DNA from: Rhodovulum marinum
GTDB lineage: Bacteria > Pseudomonadota > Alphaproteobacteria > Rhodobacterales > Rhodobacteraceae
Direction: 5' to 3'
Assembly (NCBI RefSeq): GCF_004343075.1
Contig: NZ_SLXP01000020.1
Coordinates: forward strand, 1-37,629
DNA length: 37,629 nucleotides
Each line of letters starts with the position of its first letter. Position 1 is the first letter of the stretch. The notes under the pieces are model-generated. The model worked only from the letters and a program-made list of their open reading frames with translations, ran no database searches and was not told where the DNA came from. Of this stretch, positions 31,029 to 37,629 are shown in pieces. Position numbers and translations under genes: made by a program.

Positions 31029-31301
31029 TCACTCGCCCCCGGTCCGGTCGCGTTCCCGTCCGAGGAAGCGGTCGCGGGTCTCGGCCCAGACGGCGAGACA
31101 CTCCGGATCGGAGGCCGCGGCCTCTCCCAGTTCCTGGCAGCGCCGTTGTTCAAGCCGCAGGGGATCGGTCTCCGGCATGAGGGTTGCCGCCGGACGCGTC
31201 GCCTGCCCTTCCTCATCCCGGCCCATCTCGACCACCGCTGCGGTGATCGCGATGGCGACGAAGACGACGGCGGCGATGCGCGCGAGGACCGATCCCTCCA
31301 T
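31029..31301 (-). CDS. TrbK-alt, putative entry-exclusion protein
   Basis: This 90-residue protein has an N-terminal hydrophobic segment (IAAVVFVAIAITAAVVEMG) and the conserved C-terminal LEQRRCQELGEAAASDPECLAVWAETRDRFLG of the TrbK-alt type. This type sits between trbJ and trbL. Entry exclusion stops transfer into cells that already carry the element. A longer frame to 31454 has no support; I use the ATG at 31301, 13 bases after trbJ. Confidence 0.8.
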   Translation of the reverse strand: MEGSVLARIAAVVFVAIAITAAVVEMGRDEEGQATRPAATLMPETDPLRLEQRRCQELGEAAASDPECLAVWAETRDRFLGRERDRTGGE

Positions 31302-31314
31302 GGGCCAGCCTCCC

Positions 31315-32103
31315 TCAGTTGTTGAACATCCGGGCATTGCCGGGCTGGTAGCCCGCGCCCGGGGTGAGGAAGCGCTCGCGCTGGACCCGGCCCTGTTCGG
31401 CCGCCGCGGACCGCTCGGCCTCGACGAGTGCCGAGGCGCGGCCATTGGCGGCAACGACGGCGATCAGGTCGGCGATCTGCTGGGATTGCAGCGCCAGGAG
31501 CTGGTTGCCGGCTTGGGTCGCCTGCAAGGCGCCGACGGCGGATTGGCTTTCGCCGACCAGGGTGGAGAGCTCGGCGCGCTGGCCATCGAGATTGCCGACG
31601 ACGCCGGCCTGCACGCGCAGCGCGTCCTGCAGACCGCCGACGGTGTTTTCCCAGCGAGACCGGGCATCGGCCAGAAGCTGCGCCTCGGGCGCGGCCATGG
31701 GGATGTTGGCATAGTCCTGCTGGAAGACCTGGTCGATCTGCGCGACGTCGAAAGCGATGTTCTGCGCCTGGGACAGAAGCTGCCGCGTCCGGTCGACATT
31801 CTGCCGCAGCGCCTGCAGCGAGGAATAGGGCAGGCTCGCGAGGTTGCGGGCCTGGTTCATCAGCATCTGCGCCTCGTTCTGCAGCTGGATGATCTGGTTG
31901 TTGATCTGCTCGAGCGCCCGGGCGGCGGAGAGGATGTTCTCGGCATGATTGCGCGGATCATAGACGATGCGCCCGCCTCCGCCGAAGAGGAAGGCCTGGG
32001 CGGGCGTCGCGAAGATCGGCGCGAGGCCGATTGGAGCTGCGAGCGCCAGGGCCAATGCGGAGGCGCTGGCGAGACGGGACAGGCGATGGGCGGAATGGGT
32101 CAT
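31315..32103 (-). CDS. trbJ: TrbJ, pilus-associated periplasmic protein (VirB5-like)
   Basis: This 262-residue protein has a signal peptide (SALALALAAPIGLAPIFATPAQA, cleavage near 37). The mature part is helical, rich in Gln, Asn and Ala, and includes NHAENILSAARALEQINNQI and a heptad-like IAFDVAQIDQVF stretch, as expected for a coiled-coil pilus-tip protein. The start at 32103 overlaps the trbE stop (ATGA). The larger frame reaching 32376 is antisense noise from trbE. Confidence 0.9.
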   Translation of the reverse strand: MTHSAHRLSRLASASALALALAAPIGLAPIFATPAQAFLFGGGGRIVYDPRNHAENILSAARALEQINNQIIQLQNEAQMLMNQARNLASLPYSSLQALRQNVDRTRQLLSQAQNIAFDVAQIDQVFQQDYANIPMAAPEAQLLADARSRWENTVGGLQDALRVQAGVVGNLDGQRAELSTLVGESQSAVGALQATQAGNQLLALQSQQIADLIAVVAANGRASALVEAERSAAAEQGRVQRERFLTPGAGYQPGNARMFNN

Positions 32104-34595
32104 GGGGTGGTTTCCTCTGCGGGTTCGGGGATTTGGTGGATCGGGACTTCCGGTGCCTCGGGCTCCGGCGCGAGATTGGTGAGGTCGGGGATCAACTCTG
32201 CGGCCCAAGCGACCCCACGGGCCTCGAGCCAGGCGGCGAGGAAGCCGTCGCGACCGTGGTCTGCGAGGATCTCCGAGATCAGCGTCTGGTCGGACTTGGA
32301 CGAGGCGGCGCAAAGGGCGAGGCCGACTTCCGAGAGACCGAGTTCGAAAAGCCGGTTCCCGCGCCGCGACTGGCAATAGTAGTCGCGCTTGGGCGTGGCG
32401 CGGGCGAGGATCTCGATCTGCCGGTCATTGAGGCCGAAGCGGCGGTAGATCGCGGTGATCTGGGGCTCGATCGCGCGTTCGTTGGGCAGAAGCAGCCGGG
32501 TCGGGCAGCTCTCGATGATTGCGGGCGCGATGGCGGAGGCGTCGATATCCGAGAGCGACTGGGTCGCGAAGATCACCGAAGCGTTCTTCTTGCGCAGCGT
32601 CTTCAGCCATTCGCGGAGTTGTCCCGCGAAGCCCTCGTTATCCAAAGCGAGCCAGCCCTCGTCGATGATCAGGAGCGTCGGCCGCCCGTCGAGCCGGTCG
32701 CCGATGCGGTGGAAGAGATAGGAGAGAACCGCGGGCGCCGCGGCAGTGCCAACGAGCCCCTCGATCTCGAAGGCCTGGACAGAGGCCGCGCCAAGCTCTT
32801 CGGTCTCGGCGTCGAGGAGGCGCCCATGGGCGCCGCCCAGGCAATAGGGACGCAGGGCCTGTTTCAGGTCGGAGGATTGCAGCAGGACGGCGAGACCGGT
32901 GATCGTGCGCTCGCCCACCGGGGCCGAGGCCAGCGAGGTCAGCGCGGACCAGAGATGCTCCTTCACCTCCGGCGTGATCGCGATGCCTTCGCGGGCGAGG
33001 ATCGCGCTGATCCAGCCCGCGGCCCAAGAGCGCTCGGCAGGATCGTCGATCCGGGCGAGCGGCTGGAGGGAGACCGTCGCTTCCGCATTCTCGGTCAATT
33101 CGCCCCCCAGATCATGCCAGTCGCCGCCCATGGCGAGGGTGGCAGCCCGGATCGAGCCCCCGAAATCGAAGGCGAAGACCTGGGCGCCCGGGTAGCGGCG
33201 GAACTGCAGCGCCATGAGCGCCAGCAACACGGATTTGCCCGCCCCGGTGGGACCGACGACCAGCGTATGGCCCATATCACCCACGTGGAGCGAGAGGCGG
33301 AAGGGCGTCGCGCCCTCGGTCTTGCCATAAAGCAGGGGCGGGCCGTCGAAATGCGCATCGCGCTCCTCTCCCGCCCAGACGGCGGAGAGCGGGATCATAT
33401 GGGCGAGGTTCAGGGTGGAGATCGGCGGCTGGCGGACATTGGCGTAGGCATGTCCCGGCAACGAGCCGAGCCACGCATCGACGGCGTTGACCGTCTCGAC
33501 CATGGCGGTGAAGTCCCGGCCCTGCACAACCTTCTCGACCAGGCGGAGTTTCTCGTCGGCGCGGCGCGGGTCCTCGTCCCAGACGATGAGGGTCGCCGTG
33601 ACATAGGCTTCGCCCGCGATATCGGCGCCGAGTTCCTGCAGGGCCATGTCGGCATCGGCGGCCTTGTTGGCGGCATCGGTATCGACCAGCGCCGATTGCT
33701 CGTTGGTCATCACTTCCTTCAGGATCGCGGCGATGGATTTGCGCTTGGCGAACCATTGGCGGCGGATGCGGGCGACCATCCGCGCGGCCTCCATCTTGTC
33801 CATCAGGATCGCGCGGGTCGCCCAGCGATAGGGAAAGGCCAGCCGGTTTAGGTCATCGAGGATCCCGGGCGTGGTGGCGGTCGGGAAGCCCGACAGAGTG
33901 AGAACGCGCAGATGGGCGTTCCCCAACCGCGGCTCGAGACCACCGATCAGCGGCTGGTCGGCGAGGAGCGCATCGAGATAGGCTGGGGTTTCCGGCACGC
34001 GGACGCGGTGGGCCTGCGTCGAGATGGTGGAATGCAGGTAGGTCAGCGTCTCGGGGTCATCCATCCAGCGGCATTCGGGCATGACGCCGTCGAAGAGCGC
34101 CAGCACCCGGTCGGTGCGGTCAATGAACCCGCGCAGCACCCCGCCCGCATCGATGCCGGTCTTGTCGCGGCCTTCGTAGAGCCAGCTCTCGGCCCGCGCG
34201 GCCTCCTCGGCGGGCGGCAGGTAGAGAAAGGTCATGAGATAGTCCGACTGGAAATGCACCCCCTGCTCGGCGAAGCCCGCGCGGCGCTCGGCATCGACAA
34301 GCGCCGAGGCCGGATCGGGAAAGCGGCTGTCGGGATAGTCCGCCGCCGCCACGCGCTGCGCCTCGACGAAGATCGCCCAGCCCGAGCCGAGGCGGCGAAA
34401 GGCGTTGTTGATGCGCCCCGCCACTGCGACGAGTTCCGCCGCGACCGCACTGTCGAGATCGGGGCCGCGGAATCGGGCCGAGCGCTGCAGGCTGCCATCC
34501 TTGTTCAGCACAACGCCGGGGGCCACCAGCGCCGCCCAGGGCAGGTAATCCGCCAGCCGCGTTCCTTTCCGGCGATATTCCGCGAGGTTCATCAT
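32100..34595 (-). CDS. trbE: TrbE, conjugal transfer ATPase (VirB4-like)
   Basis: This 831-residue ATPase powers pilus assembly and transfer. Walker A (GPTGAGKSVLLAL) is near 447 and Walker B (PTLLIIDEGWLALDN) near 638. The N-terminal domain contains YLPWAALVAPGVVLNKDGS, and the C-terminal part has ATQSLSDI and the family-typical RLLLPNERA. The full length suggests it is functional. Two ATGs occur in a row at the start. It follows trbD by 10 bases. Confidence 0.95.
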   Translation of the reverse strand: MMNLAEYRRKGTRLADYLPWAALVAPGVVLNKDGSLQRSARFRGPDLDSAVAAELVAVAGRINNAFRRLGSGWAIFVEAQRVAAADYPDSRFPDPASALVDAERRAGFAEQGVHFQSDYLMTFLYLPPAEEAARAESWLYEGRDKTGIDAGGVLRGFIDRTDRVLALFDGVMPECRWMDDPETLTYLHSTISTQAHRVRVPETPAYLDALLADQPLIGGLEPRLGNAHLRVLTLSGFPTATTPGILDDLNRLAFPYRWATRAILMDKMEAARMVARIRRQWFAKRKSIAAILKEVMTNEQSALVDTDAANKAADADMALQELGADIAGEAYVTATLIVWDEDPRRADEKLRLVEKVVQGRDFTAMVETVNAVDAWLGSLPGHAYANVRQPPISTLNLAHMIPLSAVWAGEERDAHFDGPPLLYGKTEGATPFRLSLHVGDMGHTLVVGPTGAGKSVLLALMALQFRRYPGAQVFAFDFGGSIRAATLAMGGDWHDLGGELTENAEATVSLQPLARIDDPAERSWAAGWISAILAREGIAITPEVKEHLWSALTSLASAPVGERTITGLAVLLQSSDLKQALRPYCLGGAHGRLLDAETEELGAASVQAFEIEGLVGTAAAPAVLSYLFHRIGDRLDGRPTLLIIDEGWLALDNEGFAGQLREWLKTLRKKNASVIFATQSLSDIDASAIAPAIIESCPTRLLLPNERAIEPQITAIYRRFGLNDRQIEILARATPKRDYYCQSRRGNRLFELGLSEVGLALCAASSKSDQTLISEILADHGRDGFLAAWLEARGVAWAAELIPDLTNLAPEPEAPEVPIHQIPEPAEETTP

Positions 34596-34605
34596 GGGCG
34601 CGCCC

Positions 34606-34887
34606 TCAAACCTCGATATGACCGGGAAGCCGCAAATGCCGGCGTCCGACCTCGACGAAATGCGGATCGCGCCGCGCGGCCCAGACCGCGACCAGGTGGC
34701 CCAGAAGGCCGATGACGATCCCGGCGACCCAGAGCTGCAGCCCGAGCCCGATGGCCCCGGCCAGTGTCCCGTTCAGGATCGCGAAGGCCCGCGGCGCACC
34801 GGCCAGCAGAATCGGCTCGGTCAGCGCCCGGTGGACCGGGACGGTGAAGCCCGGCACGTCCGCCAGCTGTTCAAACGTCCCATCCAT
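34606..34887 (-). CDS. trbD: TrbD, inner-membrane protein (VirB3-like)
   Basis: This 93-residue protein opens with PGFTVPVHRALTEPILLAGAPR, the VirB3/TrbD signature. Two hydrophobic segments around 37-70 follow (GTLAGAIGLGLQLWVAGIVIG), then HLVAVWAARRDPHFVEVGRRHLR. It overlaps trbC by one base (TGATG). Confidence 0.92.
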   Translation of the reverse strand: MDGTFEQLADVPGFTVPVHRALTEPILLAGAPRAFAILNGTLAGAIGLGLQLWVAGIVIGLLGHLVAVWAARRDPHFVEVGRRHLRLPGHIEV

Positions 34888-35219
34888 CAGATCAGCGCCC
34901 CGCCGCCGAAGCTGAAGAAGCTCAGGAAAAAGGAACTGGCCGCGAAGGCGATGGAGATGCCGAAGACGATCTGGATCAGGCGTCGAAAACCCCCAGAGGT
35001 GTCACCGAAGGCCAGCGTCAGGCCGGTGACGATGATGATGATCACCGCGATGATCTTGGCGACCGGCCCTTCGATCGACTCGAGGATCGATTGCAGCGGC
35101 GCTTCCCAGGGCATGGAAGAGCCTGCCGCCTGGGCGGGTCCGGCCAGCATGAGGGTGACGGTGGCGTAGGTGACGGCATGGGCGGCCTGCGCGCGCAGCC
35201 GGTGAAGGGATCGGGTCAT
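34887..35219 (-). CDS. trbC: TrbC, major pilin (VirB2-like)
   Basis: This 110-residue protein has a long signal peptide ending at AQA. A short mature pilin of two hydrophobic segments follows (VAKIIAVIIIIVTGLTLAF, then ISIAFAASSFFLSFFSFGG), separated by a basic loop, GGFRRL. It would be processed and polymerised into the conjugative pilus. It overlaps trbB by 4 bases. Confidence 0.9.
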   Translation of the reverse strand: MTRSLHRLRAQAAHAVTYATVTLMLAGPAQAAGSSMPWEAPLQSILESIEGPVAKIIAVIIIIVTGLTLAFGDTSGGFRRLIQIVFGISIAFAASSFFLSFFSFGGGALI

Positions 35220-36214
35220 GAGGGGTCTCCTGTGTCGGTTTTCGTCCCGGTCTGCTGCGCCGCTGGGGTGATGCGGTAGTCGCCGTCTGGCCCGAGCCCC
35301 GCGACGCGGGCGAGCTCGGCGAGGTGTCGGCTGGCCCCGCGCCCGGAGAGGACGGCGACGAGATCAATGGTCTCGGCGATGAGGGCACGCGGCACGGTCA
35401 CCACCGCCTCCTGGATGAGTTGCTCCATCCGGCGCAGGGCGCCGAGGGTCGAGCCTGCATGGATCGTGCCGATGCCGCCCGGATGACCGGTGCCCCAGGC
35501 CTTTAGCAGGTCCAGCGCCTCGGCCCCGCGCACCTCGCCGATGGGAATGCGGTCAGGGCGCAGGCGGAGCGAGGAGCGGACGAGATCGGAAAGCGAAGCA
35601 ACGCCGTCCTTGGTGCGCAGAGCGACGAGGTTGGGTGCCGTGCATTGCAGCTCGCGCGTGTCCTCGATGATGACTACGCGGTCGGACGATCCGGCCACCT
35701 CGGCCAGGAGCGCATTGGTCAGCGTCGTCTTGCCGGTCGAGGTCCCACCCGCGACGAGGATATTGGCCCGCGTGGCAACGCCCTCGCGCAACAGCGCCGC
35801 CTGGATCTCTGACATGATCCCGGAGACGACGTAATCGGCGAGCGTGAAGACCGCGACGGCGGGTTTGCGGATCGCGAAACAGGGCGCGGTGACCACGGGC
35901 GGCAGGAGCCCTTCGAAGCGTTCCCCGGTCTCAGGAAGTTCAGCCGAGACGCGCGGCCGAGCGGCATGCACCTCGGCCCCGACGTGATGGGCGACGAGCC
36001 GCACGATCCGCTCGCCATCGGCGGGCGACAGCGTGGCCCCGGTATCGGAGAGGCCCTCGGACAGCCGGTCGATCCAAAGCCGCCCGTCGGGATTGAGCAT
36101 GACCTCGACGGTCATCGGGTCTTCCAGAAACCCGGCGATGGCGGGTCCGAGCGCCGTGCGCAGCATCCGCGCGCCGCGGGCCATCGCTTCCGGTTTTCGA
36201 GCTGCCTCTGCCAT
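35216..36214 (-). CDS. trbB: TrbB, secretion ATPase (VirB11-like)
   Basis: This 332-residue ATPase has an N-terminal domain ([19 protein letters not shown]) and Walker [17 protein letters not shown] at about 152-167. A Walker B and His box follow ([14 protein letters not shown], then [15 protein letters not shown]). VirB11 proteins act with the VirB4 ATPase in pilus production and transfer. It is the first trb gene present; traG, which usually precedes it, is missing. No regulator gene lies upstream. Confidence 0.95.
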   Translation of the reverse strand: MAEAARKPEAMARGARMLRTALGPAIAGFLEDPMTVEVMLNPDGRLWIDRLSEGLSDTGATLSPADGERIVRLVAHHVGAEVHAARPRVSAELPETGERFEGLLPPVVTAPCFAIRKPAVAVFTLADYVVSGIMSEIQAALLREGVATRANILVAGGTSTGKTTLTNALLAEVAGSSDRVVIIEDTRELQCTAPNLVALRTKDGVASLSDLVRSSLRLRPDRIPIGEVRGAEALDLLKAWGTGHPGGIGTIHAGSTLGALRRMEQLIQEAVVTVPRALIAETIDLVAVLSGRGASRHLAELARVAGLGPDGDYRITPAAQQTGTKTDTGDPS

Positions 36215-36530
36215 GCTGTCCCCGTTCCGTGAGTGGTCGCCGACGGGCGGCCCTGGATCGGGTCCATCAAGAAAAGCGGAAACCGGCTGCGCTCAACACC
36301 TCTTCAAGGTGCGTAGGGTTCTGGCGTGCGAAGACAGGGGAAAGGCGGACGGTCCGGCGGGAAGCGGTCATTCGCTGCGGGGTCATCCCGACTTAGAACA
36401 GGTTGAAAAGCAGACAATGATCTTTTGAGAACTTACATCGCAGCATGGCTATTGAGTATTGCGTGGGAATTCCTAAATGTCGTGTGTTCAATTATGTGGA
36501 CCTGCAACATTTTGTGCTTTGGGTGCTAGG
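36215..36530. other. Divergent intergenic region between trbB and the STAND gene
   Basis: This region holds the presumed trbB promoter (minus) and the STAND gene promoter (plus), but no clear hexamers. A 39-codon minus-strand frame at 36267-36386 reads protein-like (TVRLSPVFARQNPTHLEEVL) but cannot be confirmed. GC content falls sharply after about 36410, marking the junction between the trb DNA and a different block. No traG or relaxase sequence is visible. Confidence 0.4.
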
Positions 36531-37538
36531 ATGGCGATTTTTGAGATCGAAAAGGATGACTTGCTTCGGTTGTCCGATGAACGACTGGAAGAATTGATAG
36601 CGCGTCTTGCCGAGGCAGAGGTTGCCGCACATGGCCATAGCGCTGCGAGTGTTAGTTGGTCAGGCTCGATCAAGGCCCCAGATGAAGGCATCGACATCCA
36701 TGTTGAAGTGGACGCTGCCAAACTTGAAACGGGCTTCCTGGCCCGTCCAGATACGATCCTTCAGTCCAAGAAAGACTCGATGCCAAAGTCCGCAATTGCG
36801 GCGGAGATGCTGAAGGATGGAGAACTAAACCCGACCATCGCAAACCAAGCCCACATCGGCGGCAGTTACATCATCGTGAGTCTCGCCGACGATTGTTCAC
36901 CACCTATGAAGAAAGATCGCCTCGATGCCATGCGGGCAGCGGTCGCCAACGATCCAAACAAGAACAACATCCACCTCGATTTCTTCGACCGTTCAAAGCT
37001 GGTCCAATGGGTGCGGCAGCACCCGTCGGTGTTGCTGTGGCTGAAAGGCAAGCTTGGTCAGGGTTATTCGGGATGGCAACCTTATGGAGCCTGGAGCAAC
37101 CCGCCCAAAGGATCACTTGACACTCTCATTTCTGCTCCAGGCGTGACTGTCCACGTGCCGACTGAGCGAGGTCAGGAACTCACTATCGAAGACGCAATAG
37201 AACCTATGCGTCGGCTGATACGCACATCAAACAAAGCGATCCGCGTCACAGGACTTTCGGGTGTGGGTAAGACGCGGATTGTCCAAGCACTCTTTGACGA
37301 AACTGTCGGTAGCGATCCACTTGACCGGACGATCGCTGTCTATGTGGATACGGGACAAGACCCCGATCCGTCCGCATCTGCTATGCTGGATCGCCTGCTT
37401 GCCGAAGGTCGTCGCGCGGTGATGGTCCTCGACAATTGTCCCTCTGATCTGCATTCGGCATTGGCAGCCAAAGTGTCTGCTGCAAGTGGTGATGTCCGGC
37501 TGATCACGGTTGAATACGATATCAGAGACGACAAGTGA
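36531..37538 (+). pseudogene. Nuclease-STAND ATPase, 3' end cut off by an IS
   Basis: The first 335 residues of what is probably a much longer protein remain. Residues about 1-190 look like a restriction-endonuclease-type domain: LERL-like helix, D51 in PDEGIDIHVEV, then LQSKKD (Q78, K80), consistent with a PD-(D/E/Q)XK site, and later YIIVSLADDC and FFDRSKLVQWVRQHP. A P-loop ATPase core follows, with Walker A GLSGVGKT (241-248) and Walker B RAVMVLDNC (Asp301). This order fits nuclease-STAND antiviral proteins of the Avs kind. The frame stops at the TGA of the IS end TGACCTGCCCC, so the rest of the ATPase and any sensor domain are missing. GC is lower than in the neighbours. Start at 36531 chosen; site weak. 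Confidence 0.65.
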
Positions 37539-37629
37539 CCTGCCCCGATGAAGTGGTCCGGTTTCAGTCTTAGTGCATGAGGGGTCTTGGCGCTACGGCT
37601 GGTGTGGCCGGCGAAGCGGCTCCGGATGG
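37536..37629 (-). mobile_element. IS3-like insertion sequence, terminus (continues beyond window)
   Basis: The junction begins TGACCTGCCCCGATGAAGTG, closely related to the terminus at the left edge of the window. Read inward on the minus strand it appears to be the right end of the element, since a reading frame stops 34 bases inside it. With the left-edge element also on the minus strand, two copies in direct orientation would be consistent. Confidence 0.6.
37570..37629 (-). CDS. Probable IS3-family transposase C-terminus (partial)
   Basis: The last 19 codons read ASPATPAVAPRPLMH before a TAA at 37570, similar in style to the Pro/Ala-rich tails of several alphaproteobacterial IS3-family OrfB proteins. 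The catalytic DDE region lies outside the window. The call rests on the tail and on its position next to the IS terminus. Confidence 0.45.
   Translation of the reverse strand, partial: PSGAASPATPAVAPRPLMH

Noticed and set aside
32031-33851. Open frame of 606 codons antisense to trbE and trbJ
   Set aside because: The trb genes on the other strand are clearly real; this frame is a GC-rich shadow.
36267-36386. Minus-strand 39-codon frame upstream of trbB
   Set aside because: It reads plausibly as protein but is too short to support and has no recognised family.
1-37629. CRISPR arrays, tRNA and rRNA genes
   Set aside because: No regularly spaced repeats, cloverleaf-like sequences or rRNA-like stretches were seen.

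Overview
The window is GC-rich alphaproteobacterial DNA, most like Rhodobacterales judging by codon use, gene families and gene order. It is accessory DNA assembled from several imported blocks. Both edges run into IS3-type insertion sequences with related ends (TGGCCTGCCCC at 94, TGACCTGCCCC at 37536). There is no rRNA, tRNA or CRISPR array that I can see, and no replication origin.

Layout: (1) 1-1540 is an insertion-sequence graveyard. It holds an IS3 start, a serine-recombinase C-terminus, an IS66 orfA fragment and about 800 bases of unrecognised DNA. (2) 1543-6659 is a compact S-oxide/N-oxide respiration operon: a chimeric three-haem cytochrome ending in a TorC-type module, a TorD chaperone, a TorA-type molybdoenzyme and a small BA14K-like exported protein. 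(3) 6660-7159 is more IS debris (IS3 C-terminus, IS21-like end). (4) 7160-11809 on the minus strand holds small stress-type genes: MscS channel, double zinc-ribbon protein, Rnk-like pair, DUF1127 protein and a lone HemD-like uroporphyrinogen-III synthase. (5) 11983-16430 is a nitric-oxide response cluster: NsrR, a perfect palindromic operator, group III truncated haemoglobin, an exported small protein, DUF488, 5-formyl-THF cyclo-ligase-like protein, NnrS and NnrU. (6) 16739-19229 carries an EamA-type exporter, an FCD-type GntR regulator and a TauE/SafE permease. (7) 19518-20458 is a second, diverged copy of the Rnk-like pair. (8) 20459-24818 has a poorly coding stretch, a small exported cysteine-repeat protein and a HelD-type helicase with a zinc-finger tail. 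(9) 24890-26484 is a hipBA toxin-antitoxin pair with three operators spaced exactly 50 bp apart. (10) 26627-36214 is a nearly complete trb mating-pair-formation operon (trbBCDEJKLFGI plus DUF2274) without traG or a relaxase. (11) 36531-37536 is a lower-GC nuclease-STAND ATPase gene cut off by the right-hand IS.

The functional themes are anaerobic or microaerobic respiration with nitrosative stress defence, and mobile-element machinery (conjugation, toxin-antitoxin, helicase, broken defence gene). The operon I find most unusual is the tor-like one. Its electron-donor cytochrome replaces the usual NapC/NirT multihaem domain with two gluconate/alcohol-dehydrogenase-type cytochrome c domains, while keeping the TorC C-terminal module.
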